Below, in pieces: positions 18,704 to 31,900 of a DNA stretch of 64,000 nt. Location: contig OX419756.1 of NCBI GenBank assembly GCA_948567375.1, forward strand, positions 8,065,001-8,129,000, written 5' to 3'. The notes under the pieces are model-generated. The model worked only from the letters and a program-made list of their open reading frames with translations, made no database searches and was not told where the DNA came from. This DNA comes from Lunularia cruciata (taxonomy: Eukaryota; Streptophyta; Marchantiopsida; Lunulariales; Lunulariaceae). Each line of letters begins with the position of its first letter. Position 1 is the first letter of the stretch. A program made the translations under genes and the position numbers.

Positions 18704-21700
18704 AAAAGTAGAGAAAACGATCGAGCGAGTAGGAAGATGCATTCGGAGGTGAAGCAAAAGCATTAAGATGCGTAGTGTAAGTGGATGACAGTTGGGCTAG
18801 AGCGAAGAATGACAGGACTGGATATTCTACCCTATCTCCCATGTTCTATAGGCGCATAAGTCCTTAAACACTAAACGCTAGAAGGATAGTGCCCCACGAA
18901 GTGACGCAGTAGCTGGGCGACTGCCAGTACCTCTCCAACCGAGTTTCTTGTTCGAAAGCTCACAAGTCCCAAGGCAACTTCTGATTAGTCTATATTGGAC
19001 GAGAAAGGTCGAGAAAATATCAATACTCTCCGGAGTTGATTGGTTTGCCTAAGGAGGATTCCGAGATCCTCTCTTAAGGAAATTTTTACTCTTGAAGGTC
19101 CGTTCTAAACTCAATACGCAGGGGATACTACAGGTGGATATAGCAGAGGGCAGCGACCACCGGGGAGATTGGGAGAAAGTCGACGAGGAAATGAACCGAG
19201 TCTATGCCACCAGGCTTTCGTGTGCTGGTAACATAGGCTGACCAAACTTGAATGAAAGTAACATTAAAAAGAAAGATCAAACGACTTTGTCGTCTGCAAC
19301 CATATATCGAACCTTCGCATGGGGAACCACCCTAAGTACTATGGGACATGAGCCAGATAAATTTCAAACGTATGGGGATAGTTTGAAACGGAAGCCACGG
19401 AAGGAATACCTGAGAATTTTAAATATCAGATCGAGTCGCACACAACTCATAACAATCAATTATGTCACAGGCGTGTCAATCACGAACCCTCGCTCTCAAC
19501 TTAGAGTCTTTTGAGGAAGCTTTCGGAGTGCATGAACTACACGTTGAATAGTTACCTGTCTCCTGCAGTAGTAGAAGAAAACTCAAGATCACCGGATTGT
19601 CTCCTCTTCCACCTTCTCAACTTCTCACTGATCGCTGCTATTCATCCCTAGGTTCCCTCAGTAAGCTATAAAGTTTGGGGTTACGCCATCTGTCTGTCCT
19701 TAGATGCTGCAGCATTCTGCTTCTGTCTCCTTTCTCACGAATAACTTAGATCGATGATGACCATGTCCCTCGCCCTTCCTCACTAAGATCGAAGCATGAA
19801 CTGACGATTCATGCGGATATCCACTACAAGGTTAACAAAACGGGGGAAAGCAGATGATTGACCTGTCAGCTTGAGACAATAGAACAGTTCAGTAACTCTC
19901 CTTTCGATGACTCCAATCCAGAAGGAACACCCATCCAAGCTTGCAATGCTAGAGGAGCTAACCCAACAAGAAATTGCAAAGCTCACTATTCTGTACCAGG
20001 TACAAGTGCGGATCAATCTATGACTTAGTTAGAAGGTGCAGGGAGGGGGATCGCACAGTAGTCGCGCGTTCCTGGTATTGATATTTCAGAATCTAGTTCT
20101 GTAAGAATCTAGGGTAGAAGTCCACAACTCTAGAGTTCTTACATTAAAATTAGCTTCAGCCAATAGTTGTCTGCTTTGATTAAGAGCAAAAGGAAACAGT
20201 CACTGGTAATTTACTCTATGTTCTAATATTCTACTCGGCTACTGAGTGCCAAGCTGAGGGTTATATCCCCAGCGCATTTCCTCAGGTGTCAATGATGGTA
20301 TAGATAACTTCTACATAAGGAAGCCTTATTTGTATGGTTGAAGGAGGTTATTGACTTTGCGACCGAACCAACGTGCTGGAGAGATCCAAACTTCTGACTA
20401 GTCAAGGAGCTCCCCATGATCCTGTTCCATTTCATATGAGATAACTCTTACATAAAAGGAAAACTTCTAGGTGGGCGTCTACCCCCTGAGGGTGCTTCTT
20501 AACTACTTTACCAAAAGTCAGGAGGAATGAATTGAGGACTTCCCTTCCGGTCTTGTGGAAGTATGATATTACTCCGCCGACCAATGACGGAGACATGAGT
20601 ATACAAGTCTTGACTGACAGCATTCTTATATGTACCTATCTTTAATAACCCAGCATGTCACTTACTTTTGGATCGTGCTTTCCGTCCAATATCTAATCTA
20701 TGAATAGCGACGTAAGGCGACAAGCACCCGCCCTAGGTTCTGTTTTCTCTAGAATGATTGTGAAAATAATCTTCTTGTGATTTAAAACAGGGTGGAGAAT
20801 TGGTGGGACGGGTTTCACCGAAATCGAAGTCTTACCATCCAAACGCGGAAAAGTAGAGAGACAGACGATCCGACCGTGAATAGGCTCCAGTTTGGACAGT
20901 CTCTTTACATCTTTTCATACAATTTTATCTCCAGGGACGATCTCCACAAATACCAAACTGACGTTCAGTAGGGAGCAATTCTTGTACTTTGCGACCGTGC
21001 ACGGGTTGTGACCACAACTAGGATGATCACGGAGTAACATGAATCGAAGGCACAATAATAACAACTTAATAGACACACGAATGGACGGTGGTCAACACCA
21101 TAACAATCACACAGATCAACCGCCTGGCAACTGAGTGGTATTTGATGGTTTTTGACATCATTAACATAATCATAATCTTAATTCGAGTAGCAGTAAACAA
21201 GACTAAGATGACTCTGTCACCGAAGTCCGCCGATTCGCACACCTGTTCACTTCAAAATCAGGTTTCGGTTTAGGTCATTCACAAAATAAGGTCAGGGCTA
21301 CAGTTCGATGTTGGAAACCGGAAACGAGTTCTATTTGCTCTATCGGGGGAAAGCTTAAAGACTGGGTGGTGGGATATGCAGCACACCGCGAACAGCCCTT
21401 CACCTATAAATCAGACATCAAGTGCCACAAATTCACACATTGAAGTTCCACAAGGATACAAACATGAAGACTGCAACATGCCAGTATGTAGATGCACGCT
21501 TTCCAGGTACTGGTAACTTGATCCTGATCCATCTCACAGAATCCTGTCCCGTTTTAGTATTATCAGTAGTAATATTTCCCAGATATCTCACTCGAACGCA
21601 GTACGGGAACTTACAATACAATGTTTCATATGATAGGCAACTGCGTAATCAGACGTCCCTATTTGTAGAATTGTCTCCTTCTCAGTCTGTTGTTCGTTTC

Positions 21701-22112
21701 ATTTTGAGCAGAATCTTCTCAACCTGAATAAGCCGTACTGCTTTGTGTTGGAGTCGTTAGTGTGCAGCATTCTACAATGTAACCTCTGGCAAACACACAG
21801 ACATCTTCGAGAGAAATACTGCTCCACCGTGATGGTTGATATTCCAAAGCAAAGAGTACAAGTTTTGTCCTGCCTTCCATTCGCCGGGCTCTTCAAGTTA
21901 TTCAAATTTACCGGTGCCTATAAGTTCAGTATCCAGTTTCCTCAAATAATCATCTGATTACATTCAATTCTATCTCGTATTCATCGGAGAATATTTGCAC
22001 TTGAGTTCATGTCTTCAGGTTTCACACTACGAGTATATCAGATGCTCCAGAAATAATGGCGATGGTAACATCTCCTCCCGTTACACAGGTCAGAAACTTG
22101 CCAATGTTCTGG

Positions 22113-22158
22113 TCAAATGTTCTCCAAAGCTCAGCTTTGAGCTTTGGAGAACATTTGA
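22113..22158. repeat. Perfect 21-bp inverted repeat, 4-nt loop
   Basis: Arm 22113-22133 (TCAAATGTTCTCCAAAGCTC plus A) is exactly complementary to 22138-22158, with loop GCTT. Confidence 0.9.
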
Positions 22159-22339
22159 TTACTGATACATACTGGTTTATCAGAGCGCTATATCTGGTCA
22201 GGAATTCTGGGCTAAGCTGAGAGGTATCGGGATCAAAGTACTTGGAGCTCTTGCACTGTATCTGGGTCTTGAGGAGTCAACCTTTCAAGAGTTCCTGGAG
22301 GCTAAACTACTATCCGGAGTGTCCCTGATCTGATCTACA

Positions 22340-22365
22340 GTTGGTGCAGGACCAACTGCACCAAC
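22340..22365. repeat. Perfect 10-bp inverted repeat, 6-nt loop
   Basis: GTTGGTGCAG (22340-22349), loop GACCAA, CTGCACCAAC (22356-22365). Shorter than the others; chance is possible. Confidence 0.6.
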
Positions 22366-22975
22366 CGATCTCATGCGAATCCCAACATTATGACATTGTT
22401 GAGAGCAGATCGTGATTTTGGTGCGCAAAGGTCATAGATGGGTTGACGTTCCTCTATTTGCGAGCCGAGCAGCGTTGTAATCAACGCTGACGATACTCTT
22501 GACGGACGCCAACTTCTTCTGGTTGGCGTAATAAAACATTCCATGGTTTGCATTGGACAAATCGTTCGCAATACTTCCTGTTGGCATTTTCGATCTTCTC
22601 CATTACAAACTGAAAGTACCCACGAAATCCACTGCCATTTGCTCTTTGCTTCAATTTGCACTCCGACATGTAAGGCGGATCCCATACTCCATCTAATATC
22701 GCCTAGAGTAAAGAAGACACCAGCAGAGATCGTACGGCATGTGAGTTGACATTTACACGAACTCTTCGTAATTTTGACAGGGTTTGAGCAACCAAAGATT
22801 TAAAAGCGTAGAGCACCTTGATCTCGTAACCGAGGGAATAGACTGAGTATCGACCATATACTCAGTGCAGCCAGAGCCATCTAAGATCCTTAAAGCTCTG
22901 TCCAAACTTATCGATGAAAAACACCCTTCACGAATACATGGCATGTTCATCGTCGGCAAAAGGTCCTTCCACTTC

Positions 22976-23021
22976 GTCGAAATTAGTTTGCGCGTTCATT
23001 ACTACGCAAACTAATTTCGAC
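22976..23021. repeat. Perfect 17-bp inverted repeat, 12-nt loop
   Basis: GTCGAAATTAGTTTGCG at 22976-22992 is exactly complementary to 23005-23021. The loop is CGTTCATTACTA. Confidence 0.88.
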
Positions 23022-23470
23022 AGAAACCAGAGCTTGATAAGGATCTCAAGATCCTATGTTATTCCATTGAACTAACCACGAGCATTTATGGAGAGGAAGG
23101 ACTTTTGACTTTCCTTGGCACTAATCCAAGCTTGAGTCTTGGGCAGTTCACTTTGACCACTTCAAGAAAGTATATCTACCCATTTTACCTCTAAGGTTTT
23201 CTCCTTGTACAGTTCCCCTTGCTTTCTTTCTTATGCTTCTTGTAACCCCATACCTGTCCCCCACTTGTGACATTAAGAAATTTCTCATGCGTATAAGTAC
23301 TACCGTGGACATACCAAATCAACGCTGGCATCTAAACACCACGCATTTCCGCAATTGAAAAATGAACAACCGAAGAGAGGCACTAATGACGTATACTATT
23401 GTAGTCCACATGAGCAACGAGCACGGAGGTAGTCATCCATATAAACTATTCCATAAGAGAGAAATGAAGA

Positions 23471-26126
23471 CGGGAAATACAGAAAACATGAGGGATGGGA
23501 AAGGCCGTCAAATTGAACAAGGGTGAGACAAAAGAGTTAAAATGGGACTAATAGCATTGACATAAGAAATTTGCATTATTTCACCTTCGATAGTATCTAA
23601 AGTGCAGTAATGCATCTAAGATATCTGAGCTATGCAAATCATAAGGTCTACAAACTACTACCGGAATATCCAAAGAAACATCACCTAGTGTGATTACTCT
23701 CCTATGGATTACCCCAACCAATGCTCTATGTAGAGCAATGGACATACATTGTCCAACATATGCTACATAGTATGAGAGTGAGGATTGTATCCCTTGACAC
23801 CTACCATAATAAGCTCTTGTGAATTATCTAACAAATGCGTCAAATGTTATATCCATTACTCTGTATAACTCCAAAGCCAGAGGAATAAAGAGGTGATTTC
23901 ACTAGATACCCCAAAATTTAGAGACCTCTTGTGTTATTGCTCTGCTTGTCACTCATCTAGGGAGATGAGTAATCACTCTTTCCAAAACTGCATAGTGGGT
24001 AAGACCCATAACCATGATATCCATTGCTATCACTTGATCATCTTGGACTAAGTATAGGTTTGCCTTGACACAGGTAGTGTACAGAGCATACAAATGCTCC
24101 TCCCAAGCAAGGTATCCACTCTCTTGGGCCATATTAAACACAATATCCCCAGTGGTATCATGGGTAGCTATCCTCTATCTCTCAAGAGGACATCACATCA
24201 TATGGACAGTTGTTGTATCTAGTGTAGAACCACACTCACAAGTAAGTAATGAAGATGCATATGTGATGGAGATTAGAGAGCTTTGATGCATATGAGATGT
24301 AGATCAGAGAGCTTTGAAGTGCGCTATAAAGATCCCTCTAAAGGATCTCCCTATCATGTACCACCAATTGACTCCAAGATGGTGACTCCTTCTTGTGAAA
24401 AACATTGTTAGGAGTAAAGGGAAAGCAAGAGAGTCATAGAAAGATAGCACAAAATGAACAAGACTTTCCAAGGATCCAAAGGCCTCCTAAGCTCTCTAAA
24501 GATGGATGCCTTGAGATGATATTTTAAGTATTCTCAACATCCACCTTCAGCATGAGCCACTCTTGAGGTCTATCTAGGAGTGTCCTAATGCCTAGAGATG
24601 TAGCCTCATAACCTCTAGGTGTAGCTATTGATGTGGATAGAAGCATTGTCAAAAGTGAAAAATGATGTTGAAGGACAATGGTATAACTAATCAGACATAA
24701 AAAGATCTCTTCAATAGCAATTGGTCTAATGCTCCCTATGTCCTTCTCCATCATGAGAAGTCAGCTAGCACCCAACATTTGACTAATTGATGTAGGAATA
24801 TCTCTCCTTGTTATTATTATAAGTAAAACCACATGAAGAATCATCTACCTGAAAGTAATCTCTAAAATGCTCATATCCCATCATTGACAAACCTCATGAT
24901 GAGAGGTGAGAAGTAGTGTACAATGCGTGTGCAAGAAACAATCTATCAAGATATAAAAGTTGTTGAGGTTGATAATCTAAGGCCTGTAATGGTACTCCCT
25001 CTCTTGCCATAGGATGTAGTAAGCATAGGGAAGGGATTATCATTGATGGACAAGCCATAGATAAAGAATGTAGCACCCATGTTATTCTACTAAATTCTCC
25101 TGCTTAACCCAATGTCCTACACCATCGCACTCAAGTGAACTCGGTGGTATCTTGTAGTAGAACCTGTCTCTTGAAATTCACAGCCCTAAGATACTTCTCT
25201 TGTAAGGTAACCCAATCTCCCACTTGGAACCAACAAAATCTAGCAACCATCACTCTATGCCCCACATGTCCACACTAGCATAACAAATACACCTTAGAGG
25301 GAGTAAGAGGAATAAGAACCATACTAACTTGTCCAAGGGATCATGTGCCAAGCAATCAAGTGGTAGGCAAAAGCTTGTCCTGCCTCATCATAGAATGTGT
25401 TGGGTAGTCTATGGAATAAATATGGATATGGAAAACTAGTATCAAATATACCAAAATACAACCTGCTTGAGATGTTAACCACTCTCATGAAAATGGTCAA
25501 CAAAGTCCCAAGTCTCACCACCGTCAATGTGGTTGCTTGCCTCACATGAACATCCCAAGTGGTCCAATTATAGTCCTTATGCATCCTCCCCACATGGGTC
25601 TTTACCCCCTACAAGGTAAATTGTTAGTGACACATTGGGCATGGTGTATCCCAAGTCGCTTTGGGTGATCCTACATGGAGAACTATAACCATGACTATCA
25701 CAAGAATAATGATAGTAACACATAATTTTCCTCTTTGTATCTCCCCTTACTTGCAAAAACCACAACTCCCTCACATCCAAATTCACGTGAGGAAATGCTA
25801 TCTCTCCAAACCCTAAATCCTATAAACTCTCATTGCTTTCAATTCCCATCTCAAAATTATCAAACTAAGTTCTTATAGAACTAAAGCATGGATACCATGA
25901 GATGAGGATTAAAAATTCAGGACCCATCACTCTTAATGTGAAATCATCACTCTAAGCCCTAAAAAATCTAAAATTTTTCAAAATTTTCTACTCAATTCTC
26001 CATAGCCTTCAATCTAGGTACCAATAGAACCAAAATTGACAACAAATGGAATTGATAATTCACTCATGTGCTATATGCTAGTGACACTCCAAAAATCTAA
26101 ATGATTTTCCTCTCATCTCTCCCCTT
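23471..26126 (-). mobile_element. LINE (non-LTR retrotransposon) relic
   Basis: On the minus strand 24754-24524 reads KDIGSIRPIAIEEIF, then TPRGYEATSLGIRTLLDRPQ and WLMLKVDVENT. This matches the RT layout in which (K)xDGGxRPIA precedes the palm aspartate in (V/L)QVDVKNAFN. Further on, about 24245-23953 encodes a CECGSTLDTTTVH-type cysteine/histidine cluster followed by HDTTGDIVFNMA, the C-terminal zinc-like element of the same elements. Stop codons interrupt both. The presumed 3' tail lies at 23480-23690. Segments between 24900 and 26100 are probably the 5' part but show no motif I can name. The relic is AT-rich and CpG-poor. A second copy lies at 35.9-36.3 kb. Confidence 0.65.
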
Positions 26127-26527
26127 TATAATAATATGGAGTTAGAAGAAAATATATTATAAGCTAATGACTTACTACCTTAAACTAAATATAGCAAAAG
26201 GAAGTAAAAGTAGCCTAAGTTGTGGTAGAAGCATCCAAAATGCTTGTGGGTAGAACATTCTAGAAGCATCCAAGAATCTCATTGGAACTTCCAAGTGTAG
26301 AGTAACTTGTATGCCATGTTGATAACTAACTTAGCTTGCACTCCAAGTAAGATGAGTTCTGGAAAGAACCTTCCTTACAAGCTCCTTGGGAGTCTTGCAC
26401 CCAAGCTACCTATAGATATTGAGCCAAACTCAAGCTAGGCATTTGGAGTTTCCTTCACTTAGGAGTCCCAATGTGATCTTCCACGCTCATCTTTGATTCT
26501 TTTATTTTTATCCTTGTTCTTTTATAT
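26127..26527 (+). repeat. Gypsy 5' LTR
   Basis: About 401 bp, beginning TATAATAATATGGAG (expected TGTAACAATATGGAG; the differences are transitions). The end is set by the primer-binding site at 26528. It matches 33094-33490. Confidence 0.8.
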
Positions 26528-26542
26528 TAGTATCATAGCAAG
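26528..26542 (+). other. Gypsy primer-binding site
   Basis: TAGTATCATAGCAAG differs from the initiator tRNA-Met 3' end complement TGGTATCAGAGCAAG at two positions. It directly follows the LTR. Confidence 0.75.
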
Positions 26543-27038
26543 AATGGGATGGATGGATTGAATCTATGGATTACCAAATCCTTTTCCCCAAACCATTCAG
26601 ATCTCCATGTCCTTGTACTACAAAAGTATTATATTATGCTTTGGGTAAATTCTTTTTGACTGTGATCACCTTGTTAGATGAACCATTGATACTTCAAATT
26701 GTAACTTACAAGGACAGGTGGATGTGTTATATCTATGTGTTACTTTAGATAATTTCATGTAGATAATTTGATAGAGTAGTAACAACGGAAAAAACCAAAT
26801 TTTATTACTATGAAATAATAAATTGAACGTCTTACTTGATTATTGGAAGAGAGAGATCATCAATGACAAGAATACATTGAGAGAGTAGCATTTTGAGAAG
26901 GATAAAAGTAAATATGATTTCCAAAGCTAAAGATATTTGAAGGCAATAATTTATCAAGTACCATAGAGAACTTTTGTGCTTGATTGCAAATGTCATTTTG
27001 AAGCTATTAATCTTCAAAATGAATAGAGATAGATTCTC

Positions 27039-27420
27039 TTGGCTTTAAGAAAATTAGATGGAGTGGCAAAACTATGGTGGCAATTTTGGGAAGAGCAAGC
27101 TCAATGGCAATTTTCTGTGCCAATCTCAATATGGGAAAAATTCAAGGAGCACAATAATAAGATATTCCAAGTGGTAAATGGTGCACAAGATAGATTGCTA
27201 GAATTGAAACAGATTGATCTTGTGAGTAACTACATCACTCAATTCCAAAACACTACATCGTAAATTTCAAGATATTAGAAGATGAAGCTCTATATCAATT
27301 TGTGAGGGGCTTGAAAGCATACACCAAACTAGAAGTGACCATGTGAGAGCCCAAACACTTAGAAGAAGCCATGCAAGTGGTTAAGCATTGTGATTCCTTG
27401 GTTGTTACAACTTGATGTCA
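27039..27420 (+). pseudogene. Gypsy gag fragment
   Basis: The open piece to 27263 contains GVAKLWWQFWEEQ and ISIWEKFKEH, then LVSNYITQFQ, the retrotransposon gag core pattern (AxxWW, W..F). After a stop, a second frame gives FVRGLKAYTKLEV and KHLEEAMQVVKHCDS, the usual C-terminal part of this gag. A zinc knuckle is not clearly preserved. Confidence 0.75.
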
Positions 27421-27789
27421 ACCTAGACCTCCAAAGCTTACAAATACACCACACACTAATGGAGGACCCGATACAAATAGATATTGATGCCATCCAATAG
27501 AGACCACTTTGCATTGTTGATTAAAAATAATTATAAAAATATTGTGATTGCTTTGTAACCAAATAGGACATTGCATTGCCAATGGAGTTGTCCTACTAAG
27601 AATGGATGACCTTCATCCATTGCCCAAATCTAGTTCTTGGAACATGAAGATCAAGGAAACAAAGAATTCCAATAATAGATATTGAGCTACTTACTAGAAA
27701 ATTGATTTATTCCAACAAGATTGAAGGCTTGAGCTATGTAACTTTAATAAACTTGCAAGGTACGATATCCAATCATTGGTGTAACATTT

Positions 27790-29620
27790 TGGTTAATTGT
27801 GTGAAGTTTTGAGGCAAAAGAATTATATATTCTTATCAAATTAATATTTGATAGTATATTGATGATGGTGGATGGTAGCAAAACCTTCTAGATTCTATAC
27901 CTCACATCTTGTTACATTCAAGATTGACAATGAATATTTAGAGTGTATGAGATTTGTAATAACTCCTCTATATTATGATATCATTCTAGATTAACCTTGA
28001 CTTGAATGTCATAAGGTTCAATTTTATTGGATCTAATAACAAATCCAAATATAACCAATGGTAAAAATTACCATTTAGATTTTCTAACACATTTGAGTAT
28101 ATATATCTAGGAATAATCTATCCCAATATAGGAAGTTTATCAATATAGAAATGGTGAAGTAAGCTTTGGAGACAGATATTTTTATTTTTGTGGTGTGAAT
28201 CAAACCAATTGCATAAGGAGAATTTGATGAGTACCAAAAGCCCCATCAAACAATAGTTTATGAGTTTAAAGACATATTTCTAAATGAAATCTTGAAAGAG
28301 TCACCCTCTAATCATATTATCCCCTTGAAGATAAAGCTATTGCTTGGTAGCACCCCATTGAGTAGATCAGTCTATTTGCTTTCACCAAAAGAGTTAGAAG
28401 AACTTCAAAAAATATTGATTGAGTTGTTTGAGAAGGATTTTATGTAATATAGCATATCCTCTTGGAGAGCATCAGTGCGGATTGTACTAAATAATGATGG
28501 AAGACTTCACTTACGTATTAATTAAAGTTGCCTTAATAAGCAAATAGTGAAGAGTGTGTATCCTTGCCTAGGATGGATAACTTGTTTGATCAATTCAATG
28601 GAGCACAATATTTCTCCAAGTTGGTTCTTTGAAGAGACTATTGGCAGATTCCCTTTGATAGGGAGGATGTGAAATATACTACCTTTTACACAAGGTATAG
28701 GCCTTTCCAATGGGGAGTTTTACCTTTTAGGCTCACTAAGGTTCTTTCAATTCTCATAGACCAAATACATCGGGTGTTGGATGGGCTATTGGATCAATAC
28801 ATGGTGTTGCTCTTGGATGATATTAATCCATAGCAAGAGAAAAGTAGAACACAAGAATCACATATGAAAAATCTTTAAATAAGTGCACCAATGTAAGTTT
28901 TAATACAAGAAGTCAAATTGTACGTTTTGGCAGAAGGAAGTCACTTTCTTGGGTCCTAAGGTCTCATATGGGGGATCAAGATGGAAGAGGAGAAAATCAA
29001 AGCCATTACAAATTGGCCTACTCCAAAGGATATCATGGAAATGCAACCATTTAAAGGATTGGTAAGTTTTTATCAACTATTCATCCACTATTATATTCAT
29101 ATGGCTACACCATTGATTGATCTCTTGGAGAAGACATCAAGCTTTCAATGGATCACCAAGCACAAAGAAGCATTCAAGAAAGTGAAGTATATGGTGTCTT
29201 CGTGATCTATTCTTTCACCATATGATCCTCAACTACCTTGTGTAGTTGATTTGGATACTTTTAGCTTTGCCATTGGAGTTGTGTTGCAATAATAATTTCT
29301 AGATGGAGTCTATCCCATTATCGTTGTATATCATTGACTAAAAATTGCAGAAAGGAATTACTTTACTTAAGATTACTTAAGAATGACTAACAATAATATA
29401 TACCACAAAGGTATTCAAACACTATCTTTAGGGGAAACAAGTGATCATGCAAATCTATCACAAACCCCTGGTTACAAACCTTAGATTTGGAGTACATGAA
29501 GAATAGACGTCATCAATGGAAAGAACAACTATAGTTTTTGACATCAAATTTGAGTATAATCCTGATAGGTTTCATGTCATTATCAATGCCTATCACAACA
29601 ACCTAATTTGAGGACTCTTC
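27790..29620 (+). pseudogene. Gypsy protease, RT and RNase H, heavily decayed
   Basis: A protease-to-RT linker (YYDIILD.P.LECHK) lies near 27970-28015. RT text follows at 28320-28800: LSPKELEELQKILIELFEK, RASVRIVLNNDGRLHLRIN and a YP-LG-ITCLI stretch in shifting frames. At 28981-29205 a clean frame gives TNWPTPKDIMEMQPFKGLV and ATPLIDLLEKTSSFQW, the RT/RNase H connection. RNase H residues appear at 29215-29620 (SPYDPQLPCVVDLDTFSFAIGV, then FEYNPDRFHVI). Stops and frameshifts occur every 100-200 bp. The second half of the element resumes at about 32.04 kb. Confidence 0.8.
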
Positions 29621-29820
29621 TTGAATGTTTCATAGCTTTATAATTATGATAGGGTCAATTGACTCAAAAATCCAAATTGAATTTAGAACCATAAAAGATT
29701 TAGTAGGTTGGGTAGCTTTTGTAATCTTTTTTTCTAATTTTTTTTTTTACTTATTTGCCAGTACCAGGATTATACGGTGAACTTGAATTGGTCATCACAT
29801 ACATTTTAGAATATAAAAGT

Positions 29821-29960
29821 GATGAATTGCTTGTTCTCCTCGATAATGACAAATGACAGCCATACTACTAAAAGTTTGTGGCAAAGATAGATTTCTGTCT
29901 AATGCTTGAAAATAATATTCTAAAGCTTTAGCATGTTCTCCATTACTTGTATGAATAAGC
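29821..29960 (-). pseudogene. ycf3: Plastid ycf3 fragment
   Basis: The minus strand reads [20 protein letters not shown], then [22 protein letters not shown] and AIH. This is the TPR region of Ycf3, a photosystem I assembly protein, from near its second exon. The frame is open but the piece is short and lacks both ends. A few residues differ from the usual protein (for instance SLPQTFSS for FLPQAFNN). Confidence 0.88.
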
Positions 29961-30515
29961 GTCTGCTATATCCTAGCAGATCATATTCAACCAAGCCCTC
30001 TAGGAAGGCTTCCAAGGTTCCCGTCCGGGATGAGTCAATACACGGAAAAATAATATTTGGGAATACACGGGAAATGAATATTTGGGCTGACGCGGATCTT
30101 TGGATTTTTAGATTTTGGAAAAAGAAAATTGCTGCGTGCCTCCAATCATAAGAGGTTGCGGAAATGCACCATGTTGGGGTCTCAAGGATGAGTGTTTTTT
30201 TCGTTAAAATCCAAATTTTTGGAATATTTAGTTTTTTGAATCTCAAAATTTTGCCGTTAGCACCTTCCTTAGTACTTCTTGAGCTAATCTCCGGTTTCGC
30301 CCGTGCCACCCGGCGTCAGATTGCTCGGACTGGGCTCCTCTGGGGGTTATGTGGACTTCTACATATGTCCCGGGAATGTAGTTCTTCTTCTACCGTTTAA
30401 GAAAAAAAAATAAAAATGAAAAACCTTTGCCCTATCGGCAAAGGGCGTTGACCGGCCTGGCAATCTCCGGGTTCGCGGAATCGGGTTTCACCAACTTGAT
30501 GGATTAGGCCGAATA
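29961..30515. other. Unidentified part of the plastid-like block, with a GC-rich patch
   Basis: The patch at about 30265-30480 is GC-rich (for example GCCCGTGCCACCCGGCGTC and GGCGTTGACCGGCCTGGC) in an otherwise AT-rich region. I could not assign it to a plastid gene. An A-rich run AAGAAAAAAAAATAAAAATG at about 30400 separates two parts. It could be plastid spacer, another nuclear insert, or mitochondrial DNA. Confidence 0.4.
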
Positions 30516-30662
30516 CTATAAATTTTTAATTCTTTCATATTTTTTTTTTAATTCCAAATCAACTACTGGTAAATTTATGGGATATACACGTACACATACT
30601 TCACAAGCAATGCATTTATCAAATTCAAAATGAATACGACCTCGAAATCGTTCAGAAGGTAT
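30516..30662 (-). pseudogene. ndhI: Plastid ndhI fragment, middle part
   Basis: The minus strand encodes [20 protein letters not shown], then [15 protein letters not shown]. These residues hold the first 4Fe-4S motif CxxCxxCxxxCP of the NDH complex subunit I, in which the fourth cysteine is replaced by tyrosine (CVRVYP for CVRVCP). Upstream in frame the text becomes antisense rRNA, so the join at about 30660 is not a gene start. Confidence 0.9.
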
Positions 30663-30750
30663 GCCCCTTACGCCCTGGGCGACACACGTGCTACAATGGC
30701 CGGGACAAAGGGTCGCGACCTCGCGAGAGAAAGCTAACCTCAAAAACCCT
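30660..30750 (+). pseudogene. rrn16: Plastid 16S rRNA fragment
   Basis: The plus strand reads CCCTGGGCGACACACGTGCT followed by ACAATGGCCGGGACAAAGGG and TCGCGA. This is the conserved helix 42-43 region of chloroplast 16S rRNA. About 90 bp are present. Small differences (CTCGCGAGAGAAAGC for CCCGCGAGGGTGAGC) show decay. Confidence 0.9.
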
Positions 30751-30876
30751 CTTCCGGTGTCGCCCCCGACTACCTGTTTGAACGTGGATATATGGTAAAC
30801 CTCACTGTCGGGTCAATGATGTGTCAAATCTTATAGAGCGCAAAATTTTTTACTTGGATTTATTCAGTCCCTTTAA

Positions 30877-31392
<516 letters not shown>

Positions 31393-31480
31393 TTCAACAA
31401 GCCATACAAGCTGCAAGATATATTGGTCTAGGTTTTATAGTTATCTTAGACCATATGAATAGTTTACCCACAACTACAAC
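31393..31480 (+). pseudogene. ndhI: Plastid ndhI fragment, N-terminal part
   Basis: The plus strand encodes [20 protein letters not shown] followed by MNSLPTTT, the N-terminal segment of NdhI. It is the piece that would directly precede the fragment at 30516-30662 in the native gene, but lies on the other strand 730 bp away with rrn16 and psaA between. Confidence 0.85.
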
Positions 31481-31648
31481 AGGTCCTTCTTTCGTAAAGA
31501 AGTCTCCTATCTGAAAGTGTTTACGCACCTTCAGTTTACAAGTCCTTCAATTGTAAATCGCCCTTCCTCTGTTCGAGTGCTGTGCACCTCACTGTATGCT
31601 AGAATCGTTGACTAAATGAGGGTCCCTTTCGGCAAAAATATCCCATTT

Positions 31649-31806
31649 TGACCAATCAGCGGGAAACCTATCAGGGTCAAATCCACCCGGTGAAGTCAAG
31701 GCCGAACTTTATAGCAAGACCCATTTTAACCAATCAGCGGGAAACCTATCAAGGTCAAATCCACCTTGTGAAGTCAAGGCCGAACTTTATAGCAATACCA
31801 CTTCTT
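31649..31806. repeat. 78-bp tandem duplication
   Basis: ACCAATCAGCGGGAAACCTA starts at 31651 and its near-identical copy (AACCAATCAGCGGG) at 31728-31729, a period of 78 bp. Both end GTCAAGGCCGAACTTTATAG. Because 78 is a multiple of three, a plus-strand frame stays open and repeats a 26-residue unit, but I see no reason to call it a gene. Confidence 0.85.
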
Positions 31807-31900
31807 TCAATTGGTATAAGGTCATCTTGCAACACATGGCATAGAATATAACACTTTTCTCCTTCAAGAAAAGCCTTCTATTTTGTGAGAATCAGATTTA

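Larger units (their letters stand above)
18050..23470. other. Low-copy spacer without a supported gene
   Basis: Composition is balanced and CpG sites are retained, unlike the block to the right. I found no coding exon, RNA gene or transposon domain that I could defend. Short open frames occur on both strands but none carries a recognisable motif. The stretch does hold several fold-back inverted repeats, listed separately. The part next to 18049 may contain the 5' untranslated region and promoter of the HNL pseudogene. Confidence 0.5.

Noticed and set aside
31648-31851. Open frame with a 26-residue internal repeat as a possible small gene
   Set aside because: Openness follows from a duplicated 78-bp unit; it sits in decayed plastid and Gypsy DNA and has no supporting feature.
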